Part shown: one piece after another, positions 1 through 8,310 of the stretch
Numbering within the stretch: the stretch's first letter is position 1
Layout: every line of letters starts with the position of its first letter
DNA from: Erythrobacter sp. YT30
GTDB taxonomy: Bacteria > Pseudomonadota > Alphaproteobacteria > Sphingomonadales > Sphingomonadaceae
Assembly (NCBI RefSeq): GCF_001542875.1
Contig: NZ_LMAF01000002.1
Span: 1,697,501-1,761,500, forward strand
Reading direction: 5' to 3'
Length of the DNA stretch: 64,000 nt
Position numbers and translations under genes: made by a program
The notes under the pieces: model-generated
The model's input: the letters and a program-made list of their open reading frames with translations, nothing else
What the model was told of the DNA's origin: nothing
The model's database searches: none

Positions 1-369
1 ACCAAGAAGCGGGACAACAAGGCGGCTCTGCGTTTCATGAAGAAGTCGCTGAAGAACAACGGTCCCGTCGAAACAATCACCACCGACGGCTTGCCTTCTT
101 AAAAGGCGGCCATGAGCGAGCTTGGAAACTAGGACAGACAGGAGATCGGCCGCTGGGCCAACAATAGGGTGGAGAACTTGCACATACCGTTCCGTCGAAG
201 AGAGCGGGTCATGCAGCGAATCAGGCGAATGAAGTCTCTTCAGAAATTCGCTTCCGTTCACGCCTACGTCCGCAATCACTTCAGCTCCGACCGCCACCTC
301 ACTGACTGACAAACCTACAAAACCGCCCGCTCCGTTGCCTTGGCGGAGTGGCAATCGCTGATGGCCTAA
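1..369 (+). pseudogene. IS6-family transposase remnant (3' part, decayed)
   Basis: Frame 1 reads the C-terminal half of an IS6/IS26-type DDE transposase. Recognisable pieces are the TTDG catalytic-Asp stretch near the start, QEIGRWANNRVEN (the region carrying the last acidic catalytic residue), PFRRRERVMQRIRRMKSLQKFASVHA, and the terminal ALAEWQSLMA. The frame is broken by stops at 100-102, 130-132 and 307-309 before the natural stop at 367-369, so it cannot make a working enzyme. The 5' half lies outside the window. No terminal inverted repeat was identified after the gene. It marks a past insertion at the left edge of the zinc gene block. Confidence 0.85.
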
Positions 370-663
370 GCCTAGAGAAGGGTATGGTGCTCTTTGTCGA
401 ACGGAGACGAGTTCGCGTTAGACTGACAGCACCGCCAGCCATTTCCGTAGCTGGTCTCCTGTATCCGATTTAGTTCGTTAGTCTGGGGAACGAGTGGGTT
501 TTGTAGGTCCCGATGTCTCAGGACCATTGGTTCTCCGGTTTCGCGCGCGTCTTCGGGTGCAACTGGAGGCCGCGACACTTGGGCATTTAGAAAGCGCCAA
601 TCGATATCGCGGACTTGAGTCTTGACGACTATGCGAGTTGCAGAAATGGTAAGGTCAGGTATT
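370..663. other. Intergenic stretch without a supported gene
   Basis: This is the gap between the transposase remnant and the Zur-like site in front of the COG0523 GTPase gene. The one open frame across it (minus strand, 372-578) has no recognisable domain, no good ribosome binding site and no family features. I see no gene here. It probably holds the far end of the old insertion plus upstream promoter DNA. Confidence 0.5.
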
Positions 664-681
664 GATATGTTATACCATCAC
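664..681. promoter_or_regulatory. Zur-box-like palindrome (site A)
   Basis: The sequence GATATGTTATACCATCAC is an imperfect palindrome around GTTATA. It closely matches the dyad GATATGTTA/TAACATATC known for alphaproteobacterial Zur operators and resembles two more sites at 7679 and 9885. It ends 22 bp before the start codon of the GTPase gene, where a repressor would block transcription. The role as a zinc-responsive operator is inferred from motif and from the downstream COG0523 gene, a classic Zur target. Confidence 0.7.
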
Positions 682-703
682 TATTCTCAACTTGGAGTGA
701 TCC

Positions 704-1933
704 ATGAACACGATCGACACTCGACTACCCGTAACCGTGCTTTCCGGCTTTCTAGGTGCCGGTAAGACCACGCTTCTCAATCACATTCTGTCGAACCGCG
801 AAGGCAAGCGGGTCGCCGTGATCGTGAATGACATGTCGGAGGTGAACATCGACGCCGATCTGGTTCGGGGCGGTGAGGCGGCGTTGTCTCGTTCTGAAGA
901 GCAATTGGTTGAGATGACCAATGGCTGCATTTGCTGCACTTTGCGCGACGATCTTTTGAAGGAGGTGCGCACGCTCGCCGATGACGGTCGATTTGAGTAT
1001 TTGGTGATTGAGAGCACCGGAATATCGGAACCGCTTCCGGTTGCAGCGACATTCTCATTTCGTGACGAGCATGGCGAAAGTTTAGGCGATGTTTCCAAAA
1101 TCGACACCATGGTCACGGTTGTCGACGCAGTGAACTTGCTCGCGGATTATTCGAGCTCTGACCTTCTATCCCATCGCGGTGAAACGGCTGGAGAGGGTGA
1201 TGACAGAAGTCTTGTGGCGCTCTTAGTCGAGCAGATCGAATTCGCCGATGTGGTGATTGTCAACAAGGCGAGCGACGTGAACTCCGAACAGCTGGCTATG
1301 GTCAAGAAAGTCGTCGCATCGCTGAATGGAGATGCCAAGATCATTGAAGCTGATCACAGCAAAGTGCCTCTCGATGATGTGGTTGGCACAGGGCTTTACG
1401 ATGAGGAAGAGTCAGAAAAGCACCCGCTATGGCTCAAAGAGCTATATGACTTCGCAAGCCACCGACCTGAAACGGAGGAATACGGGGTCGAGAGTTTTGT
1501 CTACAGAGCGCGCAGACCGTTTGATCCAGCCAAGTTCTATGATTTTCTGGTCAGTGACAATCTCGACAAAGTGATCCGCGCGAAGGGTCATTTCTGGCTA
1601 GCGACGCGGCCAGATTTTCTCGGCGAACTGGCAATCGCCGGGACTCAAAAGAGCGTCAGCCGGATGGGACGTTGGTGGGCCGCGGTTCCAAAGAACCGAT
1701 GGCCCGATGATGGCACTTTCGAAGAATTCGTTATCAAGCACTGGGACGAGACTTGGGGCGATCGCCGTCAGGAAATAGTGTTGATCGGCATTGGAATGGA
1801 TCAGTCAAAAATCACTACTGCGCTTGATGAATGCCAGGTGCCCGGAGACGAGTTTGTCCCTGAGCTGTGGGCCAGTATGAACGATCCGTTCCCCGCATGG
1901 GGCGAAACGGAACCAGCAAAAGAGCCGGCTTGA
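704..1933 (+). CDS. COG0523 (CobW/ZigA/YciC-type) metallochaperone GTPase
   Basis: This 409-aa P-loop GTPase belongs to the G3E family, whose zinc-starvation members are thought to deliver zinc to priority enzymes. Visible features are Walker [13 protein letters not shown] (about residues 14-25), the metal-binding CICC motif (about 75-78), a guanine-specificity region VNKASD, and a C-terminal CobW_C domain with the [12 protein letters not shown] and [13 protein letters not shown] stretches typical of the long YciC/ZigA subgroup. ATG 704 has a GGAG ribosome binding site 6 bp upstream. The Zur-like box just before it supports a role in low zinc rather than cobalamin synthesis. It probably heads an operon with the M1 peptidase gene and the DUF6702 gene. 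Confidence 0.9.
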   Translation: MNTIDTRLPVTVLSGFLGAGKTTLLNHILSNREGKRVAVIVNDMSEVNIDADLVRGGEAALSRSEEQLVEMTNGCICCTLRDDLLKEVRTLADDGRFEYLVIESTGISEPLPVAATFSFRDEHGESLGDVSKIDTMVTVVDAVNLLADYSSSDLLSHRGETAGEGDDRSLVALLVEQIEFADVVIVNKASDVNSEQLAMVKKVVASLNGDAKIIEADHSKVPLDDVVGTGLYDEEESEKHPLWLKELYDFASHRPETEEYGVESFVYRARRPFDPAKFYDFLVSDNLDKVIRAKGHFWLATRPDFLGELAIAGTQKSVSRMGRWWAAVPKNRWPDDGTFEEFVIKHWDETWGDRRQEIVLIGIGMDQSKITTALDECQVPGDEFVPELWASMNDPFPAWGETEPAKEPA

Positions 1934-2023
1934 GGCTTGCCTTTCTGCTCTGCGATCTACAAGCCAACCAGCAAATGGCCACTCTCCCATGTTAACACTG
2001 GTCAGCATTCAAGGGAAAACACA

Positions 2024-4471
2024 TTGAGACTTTTCGTGCTTTTAGCGGCGTTGTTTATGGCGGTGCCTGCTCTCGCTCAGGGGATACAGCAGACCAAAGG
2101 TGACTTCGAAGACAAATTTCGACAGCTCGACGAAGTCCTTCCAGGCCCCAATGTTTACCGCAATGCATCGGGGGCGCCCGGGCATCAATATTGGCAGCAA
2201 CAGGCCGACTATCAGATCAACGCGACCCTCGATGAGGATAACCGCCGTCTGACGGCACAAGCGACGATCACGTACAAAAACAATTCACCCGACACGCTGC
2301 CTTGGATCTGGATGCAACTGGACCAAAATATCTTTCGCAAAGATTCGATGGCGGAACTCACGAACACATTCGGGGGACCGGGGAGGCGCGGACCCGTCGT
2401 AAATGCCGCAAGTGGCAATGAGCCGGCTAAGTTGTCGCTTGAAGAATTGCGCCGCCAACAAGCGATGGCCGACAACAGCTACGGATATGACATTGATCGC
2501 GTCCGACTGAGCAATGGCCGCGAATTGCCCCACACCATAGTCGGCACACTGATGCGTATCGACTTACCAACTCCACTTCGTCCTGGCCAAAGCGTGAGTT
2601 TCCGCGTCGATTGGGCATTTAACATCGTGGAAGAGAACACGATTTTTGCGCGTTCGGGTTACGAGCACTTTCCTGACGATCCGCGCGAAGGGGGGAACGA
2701 TATTTTCCTCTTTGCTCAATGGTTTCCGCGCATGGTCGCCTATTCAGACTACGAGGGCTGGCATAACAAGGAGTTCCTCGGGCGGGGGGAATTCACGCTC
2801 GAATTCGGGAATTACGATGTTTCTATGACCGTGCCGAATGATCACATCGTCTCTTCCACAGGCGTTCTGGCCAATCCGAATGCCGTCTTGACGGGAACGC
2901 AGCGTCAAAGGCTAGCGACTGCGCGCAACGCAAGTGAGCCGATGTTCATTGTCACGCCCGAAGAGGCGGCTGCTAACGAGTCGAGCAACCCAACTGGCAC
3001 CAAAACGTGGCGGTACACTGCGCGCAATGTTCGCGATTTTGCGTGGGCGACAAGCCGCAAGTTCATGTGGGATGCACAAGGGCATAAACAGCCGGGTGCA
3101 GCCAATGAGACCGTAATGGCGATGTCATTCTGGCCCAAGGAAGGCGGCGAGCTGTGGCGGAAATATTCAACCGCCGCCGTGGTCCACACCATGGAAGTCT
3201 ATTCACGCTTCAGCTTTGATTATCCGTATCCCACGGCGCAATCGGTGAATGGGCCCGTGGGCGGCATGGAATATCCGATGATCACCTTTAATGGGCCACG
3301 CACAACGCTCAACGATGACGGTTCAAGGACTTATTCAGAATCGGAAAAGATCTTTCTGATTGGCGTCGTGATCCATGAGATTGGACACATCTACTTTCCG
3401 ATGGTGGTCAATTCGGATGAGCGCCAATGGACCTGGATGGATGAAGGGATCAACTCCTTCCTCGATAGTGTCGCTGGCTATGAATGGGATCCTGATATTC
3501 AGTGGACCCGCTCTCTGCCGCGTGATCTGATTCCGTACATGACCTCGCGCAATCAGGTCCCGATTATGACGCAATCGGACAGCATTCTGAATATCGGACC
3601 AAACGCCTACGGCAAACCATCAGCAGCGTTCCACATCCTTCGTGACACGATCATCGGCCGTGAAAGGTTCGACTTTGCACTCAAGGAGTATGCACGCCGC
3701 TGGAAGTATAAGCGACCAACGCCAGCAGATTTCTTTCGAACAATGGAAGAGGCGTCGGGCACAGATCTCGATTGGTTTTGGCGTGGGTGGTTCTACACGA
3801 CTGATCACGTCGATATCTCGCTCGATACGATCCACAAGCTGCGGATCGACACGGAGAATCCCGACATTGATCTTTCGCGTCGGCGAGAAGAATATGCTGG
3901 CGAGCCCGAGAAAGTCGGGGTGCGCCTGAACCGGGAGCAAGGCCTGCCGATCTGGGTGCTCGAAAATCCGGGCGTTACCGATTTTTATGATGAGAATGAT
4001 CGGTTTACTGTCACGCCCAAGGACACGAAGAAGTACGAAAGCTTCCTCGAAGGCCTCGAAGATTGGGAACGACGCGTTTTCGACCGAGCGGTTGAGGAAG
4101 ATGCGAATTACTATGTTCTCAGCTTCTCGAACAAAGGCGGACTGGTCATGCCGATCATCCTTGAGCTGTCCTTTGTAGATGGCAGCAGCGAACGGATGAT
4201 GATCCCCGCCGAAATTTGGCGTCGCAATGCGCGTAACGTCAGCAAACTACTGGTTTTCCCAAGGGGCAAAGAGTTGGCAGAAGTCGTCGTCGATCCCGAT
4301 TGGGAGACGGCGGATGCGGACATCAATAACAACCACTACCCTCGCAAGATCATGGAAAGCCGTATAGAAGCGTTCAAGCGGCCTGACCCCACCTCTCGCT
4401 CCGGCCGAGATTTGATGGGCGAGACCTTGGTCGTTGAAAAGGAAGACGATAGGGCGGAAGACGCTGAATGA
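2024..4471 (+). CDS. Secreted M1-family zinc metallopeptidase
   Basis: About 815 aa. The thermolysin-like zinc site HEIGH followed by WMDEGINSF (HExxH-x18-E, third ligand Glu) and the GGMEYPMITF exopeptidase-like loop upstream place it in the M1 aminopeptidase/gluzincin group. A TTG at 2024 with AAGGG eight bases upstream gives a clean signal peptide (LRLFVLLAALFMAVPALAQ); the open frame continues upstream to 1937 but that part looks non-coding. The protein is therefore periplasmic or outer-membrane attached. Position after the COG0523 gene suggests zinc-scarcity control, perhaps releasing zinc or amino acids from peptides. Substrate is unknown. It overlaps the next gene by 4 bp, so translation is probably coupled. 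Confidence 0.85.
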   Translation: MRLFVLLAALFMAVPALAQGIQQTKGDFEDKFRQLDEVLPGPNVYRNASGAPGHQYWQQQADYQINATLDEDNRRLTAQATITYKNNSPDTLPWIWMQLDQNIFRKDSMAELTNTFGGPGRRGPVVNAASGNEPAKLSLEELRRQQAMADNSYGYDIDRVRLSNGRELPHTIVGTLMRIDLPTPLRPGQSVSFRVDWAFNIVEENTIFARSGYEHFPDDPREGGNDIFLFAQWFPRMVAYSDYEGWHNKEFLGRGEFTLEFGNYDVSMTVPNDHIVSSTGVLANPNAVLTGTQRQRLATARNASEPMFIVTPEEAAANESSNPTGTKTWRYTARNVRDFAWATSRKFMWDAQGHKQPGAANETVMAMSFWPKEGGELWRKYSTAAVVHTMEVYSRFSFDYPYPTAQSVNGPVGGMEYPMITFNGPRTTLNDDGSRTYSESEKIFLIGVVIHEIGHIYFPMVVNSDERQWTWMDEGINSFLDSVAGYEWDPDIQWTRSLPRDLIPYMTSRNQVPIMTQSDSILNIGPNAYGKPSAAFHILRDTIIGRERFDFALKEYARRWKYKRPTPADFFRTMEEASGTDLDWFWRGWFYTTDHVDISLDTIHKLRIDTENPDIDLSRRREEYAGEPEKVGVRLNREQGLPIWVLENPGVTDFYDENDRFTVTPKDTKKYESFLEGLEDWERRVFDRAVEEDANYYVLSFSNKGGLVMPIILELSFVDGSSERMMIPAEIWRRNARNVSKLLVFPRGKELAEVVVDPDWETADADINNNHYPRKIMESRIEAFKRPDPTSRSGRDLMGETLVVEKEDDRAEDAE

Positions 4472-4956
4472 TGCGCTTTCTTGTTTTGCTTTTTGCGCTG
4501 ATGCTGGCTCTGCCAGCGTTAGCACATCAGCAAAAGAACACGATTTCGACGATATCACACAATCCACGCACTGAAATGCTGGAGGTCGTTCATCGTGTCC
4601 CCTTGCATGATGCAGAGCACGCCTTGAGAAATCAGGGTGTGCGAGGGCCGGATATTCTCGCCGACATCAATAGTCGTCGTGCATTTGCGCGTTATGTGAC
4701 CGAGCGTTTTCAGATCACCCAGGACGAGGTGACGATACCGTTGACGCTGCTTGGAACAGAGATCGAAGGCGCAAACCTGCTTGTATATCAGGAGGCATCA
4801 TCACCCGGCCAAGGGGCGCAACTGCGCGTTAATTCTCAAATTTTGACTGACGTATGGGCTCGTCAGGAAAATCGCGTGAATATCGGAGCAGGAACCAGCG
4901 TAGAAACACTTGTCTTTCGCGCTGGCGATACATTCAAGAGCGCCTTGCTACCCTGA
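4468..4956 (+). CDS. DUF6702-like periplasmic protein
   Basis: This 162-aa protein has a signal peptide (MMRFLVLLFALMLALPALAH) and then a compact beta-rich domain. The start HQQKNTISTISHNPRTEMLEVVHRVPLHDAEHAL matches the pattern I associate with DUF6702, a family often found beside metallopeptidases. The start codon overlaps the stop of the M1 peptidase gene (ATGA type), so the two are made together; ATG 4471 is an equally possible start. The mature N-terminus begins with a His, which could bind metal, but no function is established. The stop codon lies 2 bp from the convergent stop of the DUF3299 gene. Confidence 0.65.
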   Translation: MMRFLVLLFALMLALPALAHQQKNTISTISHNPRTEMLEVVHRVPLHDAEHALRNQGVRGPDILADINSRRAFARYVTERFQITQDEVTIPLTLLGTEIEGANLLVYQEASSPGQGAQLRVNSQILTDVWARQENRVNIGAGTSVETLVFRAGDTFKSALLP

Positions 4957-4958
4957 TT

Positions 4959-5543
4959 CTAGCCGGGGCGAGCATTGCGCAGCCGATAGAAAATGCCGCT
5001 CTCATCAAAGCCAGTGAGTTCTAAGACACCGCTGACGACATGCACTTTGGTCTCGTTTGTCGGGAAAGCCGTATCGGCATAAACCTCAATGAACTGATTG
5101 GGCGCTGCATGGAAATGGAATGGGCAGCCAGGTGGGTAGCCGAGCAAGACAAAGTGTTTTTGCTTCGCGCCGTTATCAAGCGCCATCATCCAGCCTGCCA
5201 CTTTGACGCGCTTTCCCGCTAGTCGCTTTACTGCAGCGGTGAACTTGGGTTTTGAAAGGATGTAGCCTTGAGAGTCCCTGCGGGTGGTTTCCCCGGTCGC
5301 TTCAAGAGTCTTCCAGGAAATGCCTCCTTTCGGAGTGGCAGCTGGCTTCCAGACATCTTCAATGATCCGCCCGGTCTTGGGATCGGGCGCCTGAGCGTTG
5401 GCGGAGGTCGCAAGGCTGATCGGGATCGAAGTGGCGCGTTCGGGTGTGAACTCGGAATAGGTAAAGACACCGATCAATGCGACGAACGTCAGAATGCACA
5501 CTCTCCAGCTAATCATCTCAACCGTTTCCCAATCGATCTTCAT
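4959..5543 (-). CDS. DUF3299 protein, partner of a metal-linked ABC transporter
   Basis: 194 aa with one N-terminal membrane anchor or signal (about residues 10-30) and a periplasmic domain carrying GYPPGCPFHFHAAPNQFIEV, the conserved core of DUF3299 with a Cys and two His that could bind zinc. Its ATG overlaps the stop of the permease gene, making it the last gene of a three-gene leftward operon (ATPase, permease, DUF3299). The same trio occurs in the Zur-regulated Zrg system of Vibrio, which supports a zinc role here. What the protein does in molecular terms is not known. Confidence 0.75.
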   Translation of the reverse strand: MKIDWETVEMISWRVCILTFVALIGVFTYSEFTPERATSIPISLATSANAQAPDPKTGRIIEDVWKPAATPKGGISWKTLEATGETTRRDSQGYILSKPKFTAAVKRLAGKRVKVAGWMMALDNGAKQKHFVLLGYPPGCPFHFHAAPNQFIEVYADTAFPTNETKVHVVSGVLELTGFDESGIFYRLRNARPG

Positions 5544-6904
5544 CAGTTTCTCGCCAGCACGCGGGCTGGATCAGTGCGGTATACTCGCACGGCGGGCAGA
5601 AGGGCAGCAATTGCGCCAATCGCAAGCACGGCAGCGATCAGGGCGAATTCTCCTGCAGCCGGTGACCAAGCCTTAAGTCCCAAGTCTGCCAGAGTTGCCG
5701 AATTCACCTGGGCTACGACAATCAATAAATGCGCGCCAATCCAGCCGATCAAAGCACCCACTGCAGCCGTAATCACTCCTTCCAGAATGATCGTTGCAAT
5801 GACCTGAACGCGGCTCGCGCCCATTACACGTAACAGAGCGAGATCGCCCTCTCGGCTTCGCGCCATATTGAGGAGAGCGACAAATATTGCGAGTCCGCCA
5901 GTAGCTGCGAGCAGCCAAGCAAAAAGGCGGATACCGTCGATACTCGCCCCCATCAAATCGATCAGGCGCGCAGTCTCTGTCGCAGGAACGGCCGATTGCA
6001 TTTCAGTCTGGCGATTTACCATCGCCGGAATGCGGATTGCGCCCGACGCACTACGGTATGTGACAAGCAGCGCAGTCAATTCTGGCTCTAGATCGCTGTC
6101 AGAGGCTTGGAGAATTGAACCACGGCGAGATTGCTCAGGCGGATTATCGGGTTCAGCGGCCTCGCCTGAATGATCATGGCCGCTGGCATGACCATGTTCA
6201 CTATCATGCGCGTGATCAGCGTCATGACTGTGGCCATCATTGCGCTCTTCAGACTCCAGCTCGTCTGCGTGATCGTGGTCATGGTCAATTCCGTGTACGT
6301 CCCAAACAGACTCGTACGAAGTCAGGATCAGTCGATCGACCACACTGCCCGTTGGGGCGAGAATGCCCACAGTTTCGAACGGTGCGTGGTCGTGTCCCTG
6401 CTCATCGGCCTCATCTTCAGCAAATCCGTGACTCCCAACGAATTTCTGGCCGAGCGTGACCCCAGTTTCGGCGGCAACAGTCGCGCCAAAGACTGCCTCC
6501 AGCGGCGCGTCGAATGCTCGGCCTTGTGCAATCTCAGTTCGGTAGTGCTCGCCAAAACTGCTATCTGTGCCAACGATCCGATAGCCCTCAAAATTGTCGC
6601 CAAGGGCCAACGGCACAGCTCGTGCCACTGCCGGATCAGCACGGAGCAACTCTAGGCTGCTCAGCGGAATGTTGCCGGTGGGCTGGTCGACATGAAAGAC
6701 GCTGGAAAGGATCAATTGCAGTGGCGATCCCTTTGAGCCAACAACCAAATCTATACCTTCAGCATCACCTTCAAGCCTCTCGCTCGCCTGATTGCCAAGT
6801 TGCAGCAAGAGAACCAGCATCGCGACCGCGATCGCGAGCAATAGAATGTTCAATGCCGTTGTAAGCGGTCGATCCCGCAAATAGGCCAGCGCGAGAGAAA
6901 TCAT
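5543..6904 (-). CDS. FtsX/MacB-type ABC permease with His-rich periplasmic loop
   Basis: 453 aa. One N-terminal membrane helix (about 15-37) is followed by a large periplasmic domain and three C-terminal helices, the usual FtsX-fold layout. The last cytoplasmic stretch, RSREGDLALLRVMGASRVQV, is the classic coupling region. Around residues 205-250 lies a dense His/Asp insert (HDHDHADE, HSHDADHAHDSEHGHASGHDH) that would bind zinc or similar metals strongly. It overlaps both neighbours by a few bases. The partner ATPase is the gene at 6901. A Zrg-like role in zinc uptake or distribution is inferred; members of this fold more often move lipids or drive periplasmic work than transport ions. Confidence 0.85.
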   Translation of the reverse strand: MISLALAYLRDRPLTTALNILLLAIAVAMLVLLLQLGNQASERLEGDAEGIDLVVGSKGSPLQLILSSVFHVDQPTGNIPLSSLELLRADPAVARAVPLALGDNFEGYRIVGTDSSFGEHYRTEIAQGRAFDAPLEAVFGATVAAETGVTLGQKFVGSHGFAEDEADEQGHDHAPFETVGILAPTGSVVDRLILTSYESVWDVHGIDHDHDHADELESEERNDGHSHDADHAHDSEHGHASGHDHSGEAAEPDNPPEQSRRGSILQASDSDLEPELTALLVTYRSASGAIRIPAMVNRQTEMQSAVPATETARLIDLMGASIDGIRLFAWLLAATGGLAIFVALLNMARSREGDLALLRVMGASRVQVIATIILEGVITAAVGALIGWIGAHLLIVVAQVNSATLADLGLKAWSPAAGEFALIAAVLAIGAIAALLPAVRVYRTDPARVLARN

Positions 6905-7539
6905 GCTGCCAGTCGCCCTTCGCTCAAAGAGATTGTGCGCGCGAAATATGATCTTAGGCGATCATCATGTGTCGCAATTAGCAGCATTGCGCCGGACTCT
7001 TCCGCAGACTCGATCAACAAACGAGCGACGCTTTCGGTATTTACAAGATCAAGGGCCGAAGTCGGTTCATCGGCGATCAGGAGCTTGGGCCTCACAACGA
7101 CAGCTCTTGCGATGGCAGCACGTTGCGCCTCGCCCTGGCTCAGCTCGAATGGACGAGCCTTCGCGCGATCCGCGATGCCCAAACGTTCAAGCGTAGCTTC
7201 GACGAGATTACGATCGACGCCACCAGTCTGTAGCTTTTGAGCCAGCAGGAGGTTGGCTCGTACGTTGAGAGCAGAAACCAGCTTAAGTGTCTGAAAGATG
7301 ATTCCCATATGGTGTTTTCGCGTCGCATCACCGTCATCGGCCATGTCCGCGCCACCCAAAGACACCGAACCTTCATCGGGGGTTTGCAAGCCGCTAATGA
7401 TGTTGAGCAAGCTCGATTTTCCCGACCCTGACGGACCAAGCAACAAAGCTTGCTCACATGGGTTGAGGGAAAACGAAATGTCCGAAAGAACGCGTCGGTC
7501 GCCGTAGGATAAAGTGACGCCATCTACTGTAAGCTGCAT
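6901..7539 (-). CDS. LolD/MacB-type ABC transporter ATPase
   Basis: 212-aa nucleotide-binding subunit. Walker A LLGPSGSGKSSLLN is near residue 34, the signature reads LSQGE (near 133, a common variant of LSGGQ), Walker B LLIADEPTSALD is near 155, and the switch His follows in IATHD. Size and sequence style match LolD-like ATPases. It is translationally coupled to the His-rich FtsX permease (4-bp overlap) and is the first gene of a leftward operon. The Zur-like palindrome at 7679-7696 lies about 140 bp upstream and could serve both this operon and the divergent MerC-type gene. Confidence 0.88.
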   Translation of the reverse strand: MQLTVDGVTLSYGDRRVLSDISFSLNPCEQALLLGPSGSGKSSLLNIISGLQTPDEGSVSLGGADMADDGDATRKHHMGIIFQTLKLVSALNVRANLLLAQKLQTGGVDRNLVEATLERLGIADRAKARPFELSQGEAQRAAIARAVVVRPKLLIADEPTSALDLVNTESVARLLIESAEESGAMLLIATHDDRLRSYFARTISLSEGRLAA

Positions 7540-7678
7540 CGTTATCTATCGGCGGCGCGATCCTCTTGAATCATGGAAGTACCGCCCTGAGCAACTCCTA
7601 CTCGCCGAAACCGGCCTCTTTGTCTGCGTTTCTCGGATCCACACACTTGCAACTCTCTCCACTCATTTCTACATTTAT

Positions 7679-7696
7679 GATATAATATAACATTAA
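7679..7696. promoter_or_regulatory. Zur-box-like palindrome (site B), divergent promoter
   Basis: GATATAATATAACATTAA matches the idealised dyad GATATGTTATAACATATC at 13 of 18 positions, with the right half (TAACAT) intact. It sits in an AT-rich gap between the leftward ABC operon (start 7539) and the rightward MerC-type gene (start 7798), so it could control both. Assignment is by motif likeness to sites A and C and by target type; no binding data are available. Confidence 0.65.
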
Positions 7697-7797
7697 ACAA
7701 GTCACGCGAGATCGTTTCGCTAGAAGTAATTGTTGATCCAACGAGCGGCGGTTTCGAACTGCCTGCATTCTAGGATTAGAAAGGCACGGAGACCAGA

Positions 7798-8166
7798 ATG
7801 CAGAGTACAGTCAACACTGATCGCGCCGCCGCGGCCTTCAGCATCATCTGCATTGCGCACTGTTTGGCTCTGCCTGTGCTTGCATTCGCCCTGCCGGTTG
7901 CGGGTACGCTCGCAGAGGTAGAAGCGATACATATTACGTTCGCCATTCTGGCTATCGTAACATCAGCAAGCATCCCACTTCGTTCGGCAGACGGTCGAAC
8001 CGCTATGTTTTTGATCCCAGCATCACTTGGCATTGGACTAATTACGAGCGCGCTCTTCGCCGATGCACTCGGTCTAAGTGAGACAGCAATGACTGTATCT
8101 GGGGCTCTGCTGCTGTCCTTCGCCCATCTGCGCCGTCTTCGAGCGCAGCATACGGTTGCGGACTGA
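7798..8166 (+). CDS. MerC-domain inner membrane protein (first copy)
   Basis: 122 aa with four predicted membrane helices. The first helix holds the Cys-His motif IICIAHCLALPVL, the hallmark of MerC-type metal proteins. It is clearly paralogous to the protein encoded at 10526: both start STxNxDRAA, carry ICxxHC, and end with a (S/T)(V/I)SGA(L/M)LL-AHL-RL helix. MerC itself carries mercury, but no merR, merA or merP is nearby and a Zur-like box precedes this gene. A role in zinc handling across the inner membrane is therefore more likely, as inference. The ATG at 7798 follows a purine-rich stretch (GGAGACCAGA). Confidence 0.8.
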   Translation: MQSTVNTDRAAAAFSIICIAHCLALPVLAFALPVAGTLAEVEAIHITFAILAIVTSASIPLRSADGRTAMFLIPASLGIGLITSALFADALGLSETAMTVSGALLLSFAHLRRLRAQHTVAD

Positions 8167-8310
8167 CCAAGCGCGCCAATACGCTGCTGTTAGATTTGGA
8201 GCATGCGAGATGCCCGCATGGGGGCGAAATCGACCAACTGGGCATTGAGGAAACTATGGCTGCTTCCACGGGTCCATGTATTGGTCCCAGATAATCCGCT
8301 CATCAGCTCA
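8167..8310. other. Short intergenic stretch with an unplaced reading frame
   Basis: Between the MerC-type gene and the convergent MFS gene, one plus-strand frame reads a plausible protein tail (…EHARCPHGGEIDQLGIEE…) to a TAA near 8293. It has no credible start codon or ribosome binding site of its own and I do not recognise the family. It may be the end of a lost gene. Confidence 0.3.

Noticed and set aside
6115..6655. Plus-strand open frames across the His-rich permease
   Set aside because: They are the antisense of the repeated His/Asp codons; the minus-strand frame has full domain support and coupled neighbours.
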